From Tepidaquicella sp964564635 (GTDB lineage: Bacteria; Bacteroidota; Ignavibacteria; Tepidaquicellales; Tepidaquicellaceae): a stretch of 61,546 bases of DNA. A model generated the notes under the pieces. It made no database searches, was not told the DNA's origin, and saw only the letters and a list, made by a program, of their open reading frames with translations. Made by a program: the position numbers and the translations under genes. Shown here one piece after another: positions 27,068-35,870 of this stretch; position 1 is the stretch's first letter, and each line of letters opens with the position of its first letter. The stretch is from the NCBI GenBank assembly GCA_964564635.1, contig CAZMAR010000007.1, positions 1 to 61,546 of the forward strand, written 5' to 3'.

Positions 27068-28045
27068 TTATCCAATGCCAAAGAACCAGAAAAATAAAAC
27101 TGCAATACTTTCTTTAATACAAAAATTAAGTGTGCTTTCAGTAGTAAGTGGAGTATCAGTCGAAACGGTAAGTACGTTCATATTATTAAATCTGCAAAGT
27201 TCTCGAGAGCGAAACAGATGAAATCCATCTGAAATTATAATAATTCTATTCCATTTATATCTATTATAAAGTATATCTCTTACAAAAAAAATCTGTTCAA
27301 TAGTAGAAAAAGATTCTTTCTCAACAATTAGGTGATTTTCATTAATTCCATATCTTATAAGCTCATTTTTTGCAACTTCCGCTTCAGCCAACTCACCTCC
27401 ATATCCACCGCCAGTAAGAACAAGGCGTGGTACTATTTTTTTCTCATAAAGTTCAAATCCTTTGTTAATCCTTTCTCTAAAAACAGGTGAAGGACGATTT
27501 CCACCCCAGACAGCAGCTCCAAGAATAACCCCAGCATCAGCAGTAATATTTGAGCTCGTTATATAATCGTAATCATCTTTGAAGGAATAAATCTGAATAA
27601 CATTAATTACAAATCCAATAATACCAATCAACAAAGTATATACAATATCTCTGAATATGTGAATTTTTCTTGATTTAGTAAAATATGTAGTTATTAATGA
27701 TATTAACATTAGAGAAGCAAGGAAAAGAAAAATACTACTGGTGACAACTTTCACATCTTTATCATAAGAAAGCCCACTAAAAAATAAATCCCCAACTATT
27801 ATTATTGATAAAATTAAAAAATAAAGTACGGTTTTTAAAGGATACCTTGCTTTACTAAATAGATTTAAAAAAGAAAAAATTAATAATAAAAGAAAAAAAG
27901 CATTATTTAAAATATTCCCTGTTTTTAGAAAGTTATATTTTTCTGGTAATAAATTTTGATTCTGATACCTTAATAAAGTTAAATAAAAACTACTAACAAT
28001 TAATAGAATTATTATAATTGGAAATATGTAGTTCTTAGGTTTCAA
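27068..28045 (-). CDS. DUF218 (SanA/YdcF-like) membrane protein
   Basis: A 325-residue protein with about four N-terminal hydrophobic helices (residues 7-165) and a C-terminal DUF218 domain. That domain shows AGVILGAAVWGGNRPSPVF, RERINKGFELYE, PRLVLTGGGYGGELAEAEVAK, VEKESFSTIEQ and RIIIISDGFHLFRS, the order seen in SanA/YdcF proteins. E. coli SanA affects envelope permeability to vancomycin; the biochemical activity of the family is unproved. The gene diverges from tmk across a 173-bp gap and is the first gene of the minus-strand group with nusB. Confidence 0.87.
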   Translation of the reverse strand: MKPKNYIFPIIIILLIVSSFYLTLLRYQNQNLLPEKYNFLKTGNILNNAFFLLLLIFSFLNLFSKARYPLKTVLYFLILSIIIVGDLFFSGLSYDKDVKVVTSSIFLFLASLMLISLITTYFTKSRKIHIFRDIVYTLLIGIIGFVINVIQIYSFKDDYDYITSSNITADAGVILGAAVWGGNRPSPVFRERINKGFELYEKKIVPRLVLTGGGYGGELAEAEVAKNELIRYGINENHLIVEKESFSTIEQIFFVRDILYNRYKWNRIIIISDGFHLFRSRELCRFNNMNVLTVSTDTPLTTESTLNFCIKESIAVLFFWFFGIG

Positions 28046-28085
28046 ATAACTAAATATTATATAAATTAATTAAAATTTTTATATT

Positions 28086-28116
28086 TTGAAATTGCTTTTA
28101 AAAATACATAATTTAA
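28086..28116 (+). promoter_or_regulatory. Candidate promoter of the tmk-coaD gene run
   Basis: TTGAAA (28086-28091), 17 nt, TAATTTAA (28109-28116). It lies about 100 bp upstream of the tmk start, in the divergent gap with the DUF218 gene. Confidence 0.5.
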
Positions 28117-28218
28117 ATTATTATTGTATTGTTATTACATCGTTTTGATTTTAAAGTGTTATATATATGTATTACATTTTTTTAAAACAATATTTTAAAA
28201 TAAAATTATAAATTTGAA

Positions 28219-28833
28219 TTGTTTATTACATTTGAAGGAATTGATTTAAGTGGTAAAACCACACAGGCAACTTTACTTTATAATTATTTAAAGAGAAAAG
28301 GGAAAAAAGTAATTTTTGTAAGAGAACCCGGTGGTACATTAGTTTCAGAGAAAATAAGAAAAATATTGCTTGATAGAAAAAATAAAAATATGTTTCCTCT
28401 TACCGAATTTTTTCTCTTCTCTGCATCTCGATATCAACTTACAAAGGAAGTTATAAAACCACATCTTGAAAAAGGTTATATTGTTATATGTGACCGCTAT
28501 TTTGACTCCTCAACAGCATATCAGGGTTATGGAGGATTGGTGGCTTTGAAATATATAAATATGATAAACCGAATTGCATCAGAAAATCTCTTGCCTGATT
28601 TAACATTTCTGGTAGATATTCCATTAGAAGAAAGTATTAAAAGAAGAAAAGAAACAAATAAGATTAATGACAGATTTGAGTCTAAAGAAATAAATTATTA
28701 TAAAAAAATAATTGCGGGCTATAAAAAATTAGCAGATAAAAATAAAAAAAGAGTTATTATAATTGATGGGTGTAATTCAATAACAAAAATTCATAAACAG
28801 ATTTTAAAAATTCTTGAAAAAAATAATATATGA
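28219..28833 (+). CDS. tmk: Thymidylate kinase
   Basis: This 204-residue enzyme phosphorylates dTMP to dTDP. The P-loop FEGIDLSGKTTQ lies at the very N-terminus, followed by FVREPGGTLVSEKIR (DR-type dTMP site) and VICDRYFDSSTAYQGYGG. The lid region near ESIKRRKETNKINDRFE has the arginines expected of a kinase lid. Translation must start at TTG 28219, since the P-loop begins within four residues and no ATG is available. The stop overlaps the ctpA start by 4 bp. It opens a twelve-gene plus-strand run to coaD. Confidence 0.96.
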   Translation: MFITFEGIDLSGKTTQATLLYNYLKRKGKKVIFVREPGGTLVSEKIRKILLDRKNKNMFPLTEFFLFSASRYQLTKEVIKPHLEKGYIVICDRYFDSSTAYQGYGGLVALKYINMINRIASENLLPDLTFLVDIPLEESIKRRKETNKINDRFESKEINYYKKIIAGYKKLADKNKKRVIIIDGCNSITKIHKQILKILEKNNI

Positions 28834-30524
28834 AAAACCAAATCCTCATAAAGAAATTCTGGATATATATAATTGTATTCATATCCATTAATTTTTTCTA
28901 TGGCACAACTTTTGAGACAAATGACGATATTTATGAAAGAATAAATAGAAATTTAGATATATTTGGAAAAACTTATAAAGAAATTGTACTGAACTATGTT
29001 GATAATCTTGATATTGATAGATTTATGAGAGCTGGTATAGAGGGAATGTTAAATACTCTTGATCCCTATACAGTATATTATGATGAAAATAACAAAGCAG
29101 AAATAGATTTAATAACAGCCGGTAAATATGGCGGAGTAGGAATAACAATTGAACTGCATGATAGTATAGTAGTGATTACCGATGTAATGGAAGGGTATGA
29201 AGCAGAAAGAAAAGGGGTAAGAAAAGGTGATATAATATTGGAAATTAATGGAACAAATATTAAAAATTATAAGCTTGATAAAATAAGAAATATGGTCAGA
29301 GGCGAACCCGGCACGGAATTAAAATTTTTAATTGAAAGGAACAAAGAAATTTTTGAAATTACGCTCATTCGACAGGAAATAATATTAAAAAATATTCCCT
29401 ATTATGGATTTATTGGTGACTCAACAGAAGGAATTGGATACATTAAATTATCCAGATTTACTTCAACCGCAGTAAATGAAATGGAAAATACAATAAAGAA
29501 CCTCAAGGTGAACAATAATTTAAAGGGGCTAATAATTGATCTGCGAAATAATGGCGGTGGGTTACTTGATGCTGCAATTGGAATTTTAAATAAATTAGTT
29601 TTAAAAAATAATTTATTGCTAATAACAAAAGGAAAACAAATTGATGCTTCAGGAATGAAAAAAGAAGTCGAGGAAAAAATCTTTTCAAAGGAAGAGCCCG
29701 TTTTACCTCCAGATGTACCATTGGTGATTTTAATTAATGGATCAACAGCATCAGCATCAGAAATTGTTGCCGGCGCAGTGCAGGATCTCGATAGAGGTGT
29801 AATTGTGGGAACAAAATCGCTCGGAAAAGGATTAGTTCAGCAAATAAAGGATATCAGTTACGGTTCAAAGTTAAAAATTACAACTAAACGATACTTTACC
29901 CCCTCTGGTAGATGGATCCAGGAAAAGAATTATTTTCTTGAAAACAAGTATGGTGTGTTTATAGATAATTTTTTACAGGAAGGACAATCCTTTAAAACAA
30001 TAAACGGCAGAACTGTTTATGCAAATGGTGGAATTTCTCCTGATGTAGAAGTTCAACAGGAACCAAAAAGCGAAGTTTATGACTTCCTGTTAAAAAAAGA
30101 TGCATTCTTTAAATTTGCAAATTATTATTTACAAAATAATCCTGAATTGAAAACCTTTGAATGCACAGAAGCCGTTTTTAAAGAGTTTGAAAGTTTTTTG
30201 AAGAAAAATCAATTGTTTTATACTTCTAATGAAGAGATAAAATTAAAAGAGATAAAGGAATCTTCAAACAATAAAAATTATTCTGATAATTATTTGAAAA
30301 AAATTGAAAACCTGATTGAATTATCCCAACAAGAATCGGAGAGAGAATTTATGCTTGCAAAGGAAGAACTGAAAATGATAATTGAAAATGAAATTAATAA
30401 AAGGTTACTAACTGAAGAAGAAAGAATACAAAAATCTTTTTTAAAAGATAAACAGATCCTTGAAGCCTTGAATTTATTGAAAAATATTCTTACATATAAT
30501 AGCATTTTAAATAAACTAAATTAA
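28830..30524 (+). CDS. ctpA: C-terminal processing peptidase (S41, CtpA type)
   Basis: A 564-residue serine protease with a signal-like helix at residues 8-25, a PDZ domain at about 75-165 (GGVGITIELHDSIVVITDV, GDIILEINGT) and the S41 core. The catalytic Ser308 (STASASEIVAG) and Lys333 (SLGKGLVQ) are 25 residues apart, as in Tsp/CtpA. A charged C-terminal extension of about 160 residues, partly coiled coil, follows; Bacteroidota homologues are often this long. It trims or degrades periplasmic proteins from their C-termini. It is translationally coupled to tmk (ATGA). Confidence 0.95.
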   Translation: MKNQILIKKFWIYIIVFISINFFYGTTFETNDDIYERINRNLDIFGKTYKEIVLNYVDNLDIDRFMRAGIEGMLNTLDPYTVYYDENNKAEIDLITAGKYGGVGITIELHDSIVVITDVMEGYEAERKGVRKGDIILEINGTNIKNYKLDKIRNMVRGEPGTELKFLIERNKEIFEITLIRQEIILKNIPYYGFIGDSTEGIGYIKLSRFTSTAVNEMENTIKNLKVNNNLKGLIIDLRNNGGGLLDAAIGILNKLVLKNNLLLITKGKQIDASGMKKEVEEKIFSKEEPVLPPDVPLVILINGSTASASEIVAGAVQDLDRGVIVGTKSLGKGLVQQIKDISYGSKLKITTKRYFTPSGRWIQEKNYFLENKYGVFIDNFLQEGQSFKTINGRTVYANGGISPDVEVQQEPKSEVYDFLLKKDAFFKFANYYLQNNPELKTFECTEAVFKEFESFLKKNQLFYTSNEEIKLKEIKESSNNKNYSDNYLKKIENLIELSQQESEREFMLAKEELKMIIENEINKRLLTEEERIQKSFLKDKQILEALNLLKNILTYNSILNKLN

Positions 30525-30543
30525 TAAATTAAATTTTATCGGT

Positions 30544-31464
30544 ATGTTAACACTATTAATTTTCTTAATAATTTTATTAATTATACTTTTTATAGCTAAA
30601 AAGCAATCGGCAGAGAATAAATCTGTCTTAAAAGTCATAAAAATTTTAAGAATCCTTGTAATAGCGGGGATAATTCTTGTAATTATTTTTTCTTCATTAG
30701 TACAAATTGGACCAGGAGAAGTTGGGGTTCCTATTTTATTTGGCAATGTTCAGGATTATGTTCTTTACAGTGGGCTTAACATTATCAATCCTCTAATAAC
30801 AGTAGAAATAATTGATGTTAAAACTCAAGCATATACAATGAGTGTAGTTAGAGAGGAGGGACAAAGACAGGGAGATGACGCAATAACAACTCTTACTTCA
30901 GATGGTTTGACAATCAGACTTGATGTAACAGTGTGGTATAGGGTCAATGCATCTGAAGCACCAAATGTTTTGAGAACTATTGGATTAGATTATACGGAAA
31001 AAATTGTAAGACCCGCGATAAGAACAGCATTGAGAGATATTTCAGTAAAATACACAGCAACTGATATTTACTCAACCAAACGAAATGATTTTGTTTACGA
31101 GGTATCAAAAAATCTTGAAAGTGCATTCGAAGGGAGAGGGATAGTACTTGAAAGGGTATTATTAAGAAATGTTGAATTACCAGAAAAAGTAAGAGAAGCA
31201 ATAGATGAAAAAATAGCAGCTGAACAAAGAGCTCAACAGATGGTTTATATTCTGCAAAAAGAAAAACAGGAAGCAGAACGAAAGAAAGTAGAAGCAACAG
31301 GAATCGCTGAAGCACAAAAGATTATCTCAAATACTATAAACCCTCAGTATTTACAATGGAAATACATTGAGACTTTAAAGGATGTTATTAATTCAAAGAA
31401 TAATACATTTATAATTGCTCCATACGATCAGAAACTAATGCCATTGTTAAACCTAAATAAATAG
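30544..31464 (+). CDS. Prohibitin-type SPFH-domain membrane protein
   Basis: This 306-residue protein has one or two N-terminal helices (LTLLIFLIILLIILFIA and ILVIAGIILVIIFSSLV). An SPFH domain follows (GPGEVGVPILFGNVQDYVL, VKTQAYTMSV, LTSDGLTIRLDVTVWYRVN). A helical region rich in Glu, Ala, Gln and Lys at about 215-260 is the usual coiled coil for ring assembly. It resembles prohibitin and bacterial HflK/C-like scaffolds that organise membrane areas or restrain membrane proteases. No FtsH or NfeD gene is adjacent. It starts at ATG 30544, 19 bp after ctpA. Confidence 0.9.
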   Translation: MLTLLIFLIILLIILFIAKKQSAENKSVLKVIKILRILVIAGIILVIIFSSLVQIGPGEVGVPILFGNVQDYVLYSGLNIINPLITVEIIDVKTQAYTMSVVREEGQRQGDDAITTLTSDGLTIRLDVTVWYRVNASEAPNVLRTIGLDYTEKIVRPAIRTALRDISVKYTATDIYSTKRNDFVYEVSKNLESAFEGRGIVLERVLLRNVELPEKVREAIDEKIAAEQRAQQMVYILQKEKQEAERKKVEATGIAEAQKIISNTINPQYLQWKYIETLKDVINSKNNTFIIAPYDQKLMPLLNLNK

Positions 31465-31467
31465 TAT

Positions 31468-31734
31468 ATGGAAAACTTAGTAGAGGTTTTTAAAACATAC
31501 GACCCGATGGAAGCAAGTCTTGCGAAAGCAAAACTAACGGATGAGGAAATATGGTTCGAAATTACAGGAGACTCACAATTATCCATAACAATGGAAACAT
31601 TTAATACGCCATTAACACGAATGGCGTTAAAACAACCAATAAAAATTTTTGTAAGACCGGAAGATGAAGAAAAAGCAAAATCGGCTTTATTCACTGATAG
31701 GTCTAACTTATTAAATGATGATTATGAATATTAG
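31468..31734 (+). CDS. DUF2007-type small signal-transducing-like protein
   Basis: An 88-residue protein. VEVFKTYDPMEASLAKAKLTDEEI at the start and IKIFVRPEDEEKAKSAL at the end are the two conserved blocks of DUF2007, an alpha/beta fold related to PII and ACT-type sensors and named putative signal transducing protein. No function is established. It follows the SPFH gene by 3 nt and overlaps the M19 dipeptidase start by up to 20 bp. Confidence 0.83.
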   Translation: MENLVEVFKTYDPMEASLAKAKLTDEEIWFEITGDSQLSITMETFNTPLTRMALKQPIKIFVRPEDEEKAKSALFTDRSNLLNDDYEY

Positions 31735-33037
31735 CAGGAAAAAATCAATTTTAGTTGTAATTATTTTTATTACGGTTATCTTTACCATTTACATTATATC
31801 AAAAACAGCCACCTGTAATTCTGAACAAAATATCGCTGGTTATGACAATATTATATCAGTAAAAGATACAACTATAGATACAACAAAAGATTATCTATTA
31901 AACCCTACTCTAATAACAACAGATGTAAAGCAGCAATGGTATAAATTACATTTTGATGCTGTTCTTCTGGATTGCCATAATGATTTGCTTTATAAAGTTA
32001 GACATGAAAACTGCAACTTTTACACAAGGGATTCTAAAACTCAAACGGGGCTTCAGAGGCTTAAAGAAGGAGGAATGAAGATTCAGGTTTTTGCTTTATA
32101 CATTCCCCCAAAGCAATTTAGTAATTCAAAAAATTATGTTTTAGAACAGATAAATTTATTAAATAAACTGCAATCAGAATATAGAAATGATTTTGAAATT
32201 GCCTATAACTATGCAGATATTAAAAGAATTCTTCAGGAAGGTAAAATTGTTGCTATGATGGGAATTGAAGGAGGAACAGCGATAGAAGATAATCTTGATA
32301 ATATAAATTTATTTTACGAAAAAGGGGTAAGATACATAGGGCTTACATGGAATAATACAAATAAAATTGGCGTTTCAGCAAAAGACGAAGCAGACGGAAA
32401 AAAAGGAGGTTTAACCAAATTCGGAAAAGAAGTTGTACAAAGAATGAATGAGGTTGGAATGTTAATTGATGTTTCTCATTTGGGTGAACAATCATTCTGG
32501 GATGTAACAGAAATTACCAAAGCTCCAATTATTGCATCACACTCAAATTGTTATTCTTTATGTCAGCATTATAGGAACCTAACAGATGAACAGATTAAAG
32601 CAATTGCAAAGACAAATGGAATAATAATGGTAAACTTTTTAGATTGGTTTATAGTAACAAATGCCTCAAAAAATTCTAAAAATGCAAACGAAATTTATAA
32701 AACAGAATTAAATAAAATTTATAATAATTATTATTCCGATAGGGAAAAGTATTATCAGGAGCTTTCAGAGTTTTTAAGTAAAGTTACCCCAAAAAACGAA
32801 GTATCAATTGACAATTTAATTGACCACATTGACCATATAAAAGAACTTGTAGGAATTGATTACATTGGTATAGGTACAGATTTTGATGGCGGTATTAATC
32901 CACCTTTTGATTTATATGATGCAACCTGCTTCCCAATTTTAACAAAAAAACTGGCAGAAAGAGGATATACAGAAATAGAAATTCGAAAAATATTGGGTAT
33001 TAATTTTCTTAGGGTTTTTAAAGAAGTATGCGGATAA
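31715..33037 (+). CDS. Membrane dipeptidase (M19, renal dipeptidase family)
   Basis: This 440-residue protein has an N-terminal membrane anchor or signal (ILVVIIFITVIFTIYII) and a complete M19 TIM-barrel domain. The binuclear zinc ligands are recognisable: HND in LDCHNDLLYKVR, Glu in GIEGGTAIEDN, His in DVSHLGEQSFW and His in ASHSNCYSL; GIGTDFDGG carries the later catalytic Asp. The family cleaves dipeptides, often with D-amino acids, so a role in turnover of cell-wall peptides is likely. ATG codons at 31715, 31718 and 31724 are all possible starts; the first overlaps the DUF2007 gene by 20 bp. Confidence 0.93.
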   Translation: MMIMNISRKKSILVVIIFITVIFTIYIISKTATCNSEQNIAGYDNIISVKDTTIDTTKDYLLNPTLITTDVKQQWYKLHFDAVLLDCHNDLLYKVRHENCNFYTRDSKTQTGLQRLKEGGMKIQVFALYIPPKQFSNSKNYVLEQINLLNKLQSEYRNDFEIAYNYADIKRILQEGKIVAMMGIEGGTAIEDNLDNINLFYEKGVRYIGLTWNNTNKIGVSAKDEADGKKGGLTKFGKEVVQRMNEVGMLIDVSHLGEQSFWDVTEITKAPIIASHSNCYSLCQHYRNLTDEQIKAIAKTNGIIMVNFLDWFIVTNASKNSKNANEIYKTELNKIYNNYYSDREKYYQELSEFLSKVTPKNEVSIDNLIDHIDHIKELVGIDYIGIGTDFDGGINPPFDLYDATCFPILTKKLAERGYTEIEIRKILGINFLRVFKEVCG

Positions 33038-33086
33038 TATATAGTAAATTCTATATAGCAGTTAAGATATTTTATTTTTAATTTGT

Positions 33087-33533
33087 ATGAAAGTCATAAA
33101 AATTAAAAACATAATGAAAAAAAATTCAGAGGACGAAAGAATTTTAGAATTAGAAGAAGCATCAAAAAAAATTATTAAAAAAGACATTGAAAAAGTTGTA
33201 GAAGAAAAACAGGGCGAAAACAAAATTTTACAGAAAGCAAAAACTCTTGATTTAAACAAGTTCTTCAAATTATTTAAGCAAATTCAACTTGCTATTTCAT
33301 TTATAAAAGATTATAGAGCAGGCTTATATAAGAATATTCCATGGCGAACCATATCCTTGCTTGTGCTGGCGTTGTTATACTTCTGGAATCCTTTTGATTT
33401 AATTCCTGATGTTTTGCCTATCTTTGGTATTACTGATGATGCAATAATGATGGCTACAGTTTTCAATGCAATAAAAACTGATCTGACAAAATATGCGGAA
33501 TGGAAAAATTATTCACTTGAAGGTATTTTTTAA
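33087..33533 (+). CDS. DUF1232 (YkvA-like) membrane protein
   Basis: A 148-residue protein with a charged N-terminal half and a DUF1232 core near residues 90-135: IPWRTISLLVLALLYFWNPFDLIPDVLPIFGITDDAIM. The motif PxDLIPD followed by GxTDD is the hallmark of YkvA-like proteins. The function is unknown. The start may be ATG 33087 or the ATG at 33114, which follows in frame. The short gap upstream holds the perfect inverted repeat TATATAG/CTATATA (33038-33057), without a T tract. Confidence 0.83.
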   Translation: MKVIKIKNIMKKNSEDERILELEEASKKIIKKDIEKVVEEKQGENKILQKAKTLDLNKFFKLFKQIQLAISFIKDYRAGLYKNIPWRTISLLVLALLYFWNPFDLIPDVLPIFGITDDAIMMATVFNAIKTDLTKYAEWKNYSLEGIF

Positions 33534-33546
33534 TTAACTTTTATAT

Positions 33547-34344
33547 TTGAAAGATAAAATCAACATACTTTTTATTGGTGATATTATCGGAGAGCCGGGA
33601 TTAAAAATCTTAATTGAAGAATTGGATAATGTTATTTCTGAATATAACATTGATTTTACAATTGCAAATGCTGAGAATATATCAAATGGGATTGGCTTAC
33701 TTGAAAGAGATGCAAAAAAACTTTTATCCCTCAATATAGATGTTCTAACCGGTGGTAATCATACAATGGATAAAATTCAAAGTCATAAATATATAAACGA
33801 ATCTGACAGAATTTTACGTCCCTTAAATTATCCCAAAGGCGCATACGGAAAAGGATATGGTATATACAAAATAAAAGACACAGAAAAGCTTATTTGTGTG
33901 GTGAATTTACAGGGCAGAATATATATGAAACCAATTGATTGCCCATTTAGAGCATTTGATTCGTTATATGAAAAAATTAATGATAAAGTCGATATTATTA
34001 TAGTTGATTTTCATGCAGAAATAACCGCAGAAAAAATGGCTTTTGGTTGGTATGCTGATGGTAGAGCAAATGCAGTTATTGGAACTCACACGCATATACC
34101 CACAGCAGATGCAAGGATATTAAACAATGGAACTGCATATATAACAGATGTGGGAATGACAGGACCTTATGATTCTGTTATTGGAATGAATAAAGAGTCG
34201 TCAATAAAAAGATTTGTTTATGCTACTCCACAAAAATTTGAGGTTGCAGAAAATAACTTGCGATTATGTGGAGTAATAATTAAAATAAACAGTAAAACAA
34301 ACAAAACAGAAAAAATACAAAGTTTAATTCACCCAGATCTATAA
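33547..34344 (+). CDS. ymdB: YmdB-family metallophosphoesterase
   Basis: This 265-residue protein has the metal-binding motifs of the YmdB group (TIGR00282): FIGDIIGEPGLK at the start, NAENISNGIGL, TGGNHTMDK (GNH), VDFHAEITAEK, and GTHTHIPTADARIL with TDVGMTGPYDSVIG. B. subtilis YmdB hydrolyses 2',3'-cyclic nucleotides and affects biofilm and motility choices. TTG start at 33547. It belongs to the plus-strand run, 13 bp after the DUF1232 gene. Confidence 0.92.
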   Translation: MKDKINILFIGDIIGEPGLKILIEELDNVISEYNIDFTIANAENISNGIGLLERDAKKLLSLNIDVLTGGNHTMDKIQSHKYINESDRILRPLNYPKGAYGKGYGIYKIKDTEKLICVVNLQGRIYMKPIDCPFRAFDSLYEKINDKVDIIIVDFHAEITAEKMAFGWYADGRANAVIGTHTHIPTADARILNNGTAYITDVGMTGPYDSVIGMNKESSIKRFVYATPQKFEVAENNLRLCGVIIKINSKTNKTEKIQSLIHPDL

Positions 34345-34361
34345 ACAAAAAAATAAACACA

Positions 34362-35237
34362 ATGAAAAAAAACATTTTTATTTTGCTCTTTACTGCAATT
34401 TCAGTTTTTCTGCTTTTTTATTCTTGTGAGCAAACAACCTCTCCAACTACTGGGGAAAGTGTAATTAGAGGAGTTGTCAGAGATTTACTAACAAATCAAC
34501 CTCTGGAAGGCGTATTTGTAAGAACAATTCCCGCTTCAGATGTAGATACAACAAACAGTGCCGAACAATATCAATTAGTAGGTTTACAAAATGGATCATA
34601 CCTGATTCTCTTCTCAAAGACTAATTATAAGACTGATACAGTTGCAAGGACAGTATCTGGAAAAGATACATTAACAGTAGATGTTAATATGTCATTCGGT
34701 GATGTTATGGTATTTAATGGGCTTGTGGTTTTTGAATCATTCACCGGGTCATCTTACAGTGGTGTTGATTTATATGAAGGCAAAGTAGTTACAGAAAATA
34801 ACCCGATTAGAGACATACAATTCAAAGATTCCAATGGTACAAGGTATAATTTCTATTTCCGTTCCGGACATTTATCACTTAACAATATATTACCAGCGGG
34901 ATATGAAACAGAATTTAGTGAATTACTTGGTATGTATACAAAACCACAGTTTGACACACTCTCAAAAAGATGGGATGTAGTAGGACGAGAAATCAATCCC
35001 GATTGGGATTTTGGATATTATTATACTCAATACTTTAATATGTTTCCATCAGGTTCTTCTTTAAGACCTGTATATTCATTTTATCTCAAAGGAAGATACC
35101 CAGGACAAAACGGTGGAAGAAGAATTTATGGATTGCTGTTAATCAGAGATTTAATTTATGACCAGCCAAATGATATTTATAAAGTTATAATAGATGTAAA
35201 AATTAATAAGGATTCTAAAAATTATTTTATTCCGTAA
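34362..35237 (+). CDS. Lipoprotein with carboxypeptidase-regulatory-like domain
   Basis: A 291-residue protein with a lipoprotein signal (LLFYSC, lipidated Cys near residue 22). A carboxypeptidase-regulatory-like beta-sandwich follows: VIRGVVRDLLTNQPLEGVFV, QLVGLQNGSYLILFSKTNY and a DTLTVDVNMSF strand, residues about 33-110. Residues 120-291 are unrecognised, aromatic-rich and probably beta. Such domains are common in Bacteroidota surface lipoproteins and often bind carbohydrate or protein. It is the only clear surface protein in this run of enzymes. Confidence 0.78.
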   Translation: MKKNIFILLFTAISVFLLFYSCEQTTSPTTGESVIRGVVRDLLTNQPLEGVFVRTIPASDVDTTNSAEQYQLVGLQNGSYLILFSKTNYKTDTVARTVSGKDTLTVDVNMSFGDVMVFNGLVVFESFTGSSYSGVDLYEGKVVTENNPIRDIQFKDSNGTRYNFYFRSGHLSLNNILPAGYETEFSELLGMYTKPQFDTLSKRWDVVGREINPDWDFGYYYTQYFNMFPSGSSLRPVYSFYLKGRYPGQNGGRRIYGLLLIRDLIYDQPNDIYKVIIDVKINKDSKNYFIP

Positions 35238-35291
35238 AGAGTCTTTGTTAAATTTTGTAATAATAAAATTGTATAAAAGTTTTATTTAATT

Positions 35292-35861
35292 TTGAACAAA
35301 TTAAAAGAACTATTCAATAAGTTGAATTTCACTAAGGGTGAAAAAAGAGTTATATTGATACTGACCCTTGTAATAGTTTTAGGATTTTCTATTAAATATG
35401 TAAAGTATTTATTCAGCAGCTCTACCCCTTATGATTACAGTAAAACTACAGAAGATTTTTATAAGGGTGCAGAAAATATAAATAGAATAAAATACGGGTT
35501 AATCATAAAGGACACAATCACTGAAGAAATTTACCTTTCAGAAAGAGACACGATATATCAGGACAGTACAGAACAAAAACAAATTGAAGAGAAATTAAAA
35601 TCAGTAGAAGATTCTGTCAAAAACATTAAATCAAAAAAGAATAAAAAAGAGCAGGCTCTTGAGGGTAAGGTGATTAATATAAATTTAGCAACTAAAGAAG
35701 AGTTAATGGCATTGCCAGGAATAGGGGAAACTATGGCGGAAAGAATTATTGCTTATAGAATAGACCACAACGGATTTAAAAAAATAGAAGATATAATGAA
35801 GGTAAAGGGTATAGGAAAAAAGAAATTTGAAAAATTAAAAAAATATATAACAGTTAAATAA
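35292..35861 (+). CDS. ComEA-like helix-hairpin-helix protein
   Basis: This 189-residue protein has one membrane segment near residues 18-38 (RVILILTLVIVLGFSIKYV), a charged linker with coiled-coil character (residues 90-125), and a C-terminal double helix-hairpin-helix domain. The domain reads INLATKEELMALPGIGETMAERIIAYR, then a second hairpin KVKGIGKKKFEKL. ComEA proteins bind incoming DNA during transformation in the periplasm. TTG start at 35292. The PilM-like gene 9 bp downstream makes a link with type IV pili or DNA uptake plausible but unproved. Confidence 0.83.
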   Translation: MNKLKELFNKLNFTKGEKRVILILTLVIVLGFSIKYVKYLFSSSTPYDYSKTTEDFYKGAENINRIKYGLIIKDTITEEIYLSERDTIYQDSTEQKQIEEKLKSVEDSVKNIKSKKNKKEQALEGKVININLATKEELMALPGIGETMAERIIAYRIDHNGFKKIEDIMKVKGIGKKKFEKLKKYITVK

Positions 35862-35870
35862 TTTCAGAAC

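Noticed and set aside
33038..33057. Inverted repeat TATATAG/CTATATA as a terminator of the M19 gene
   Set aside because: Seven AT-rich pairs and no T tract; too weak to call a terminator, and the genes on both sides are probably co-transcribed.
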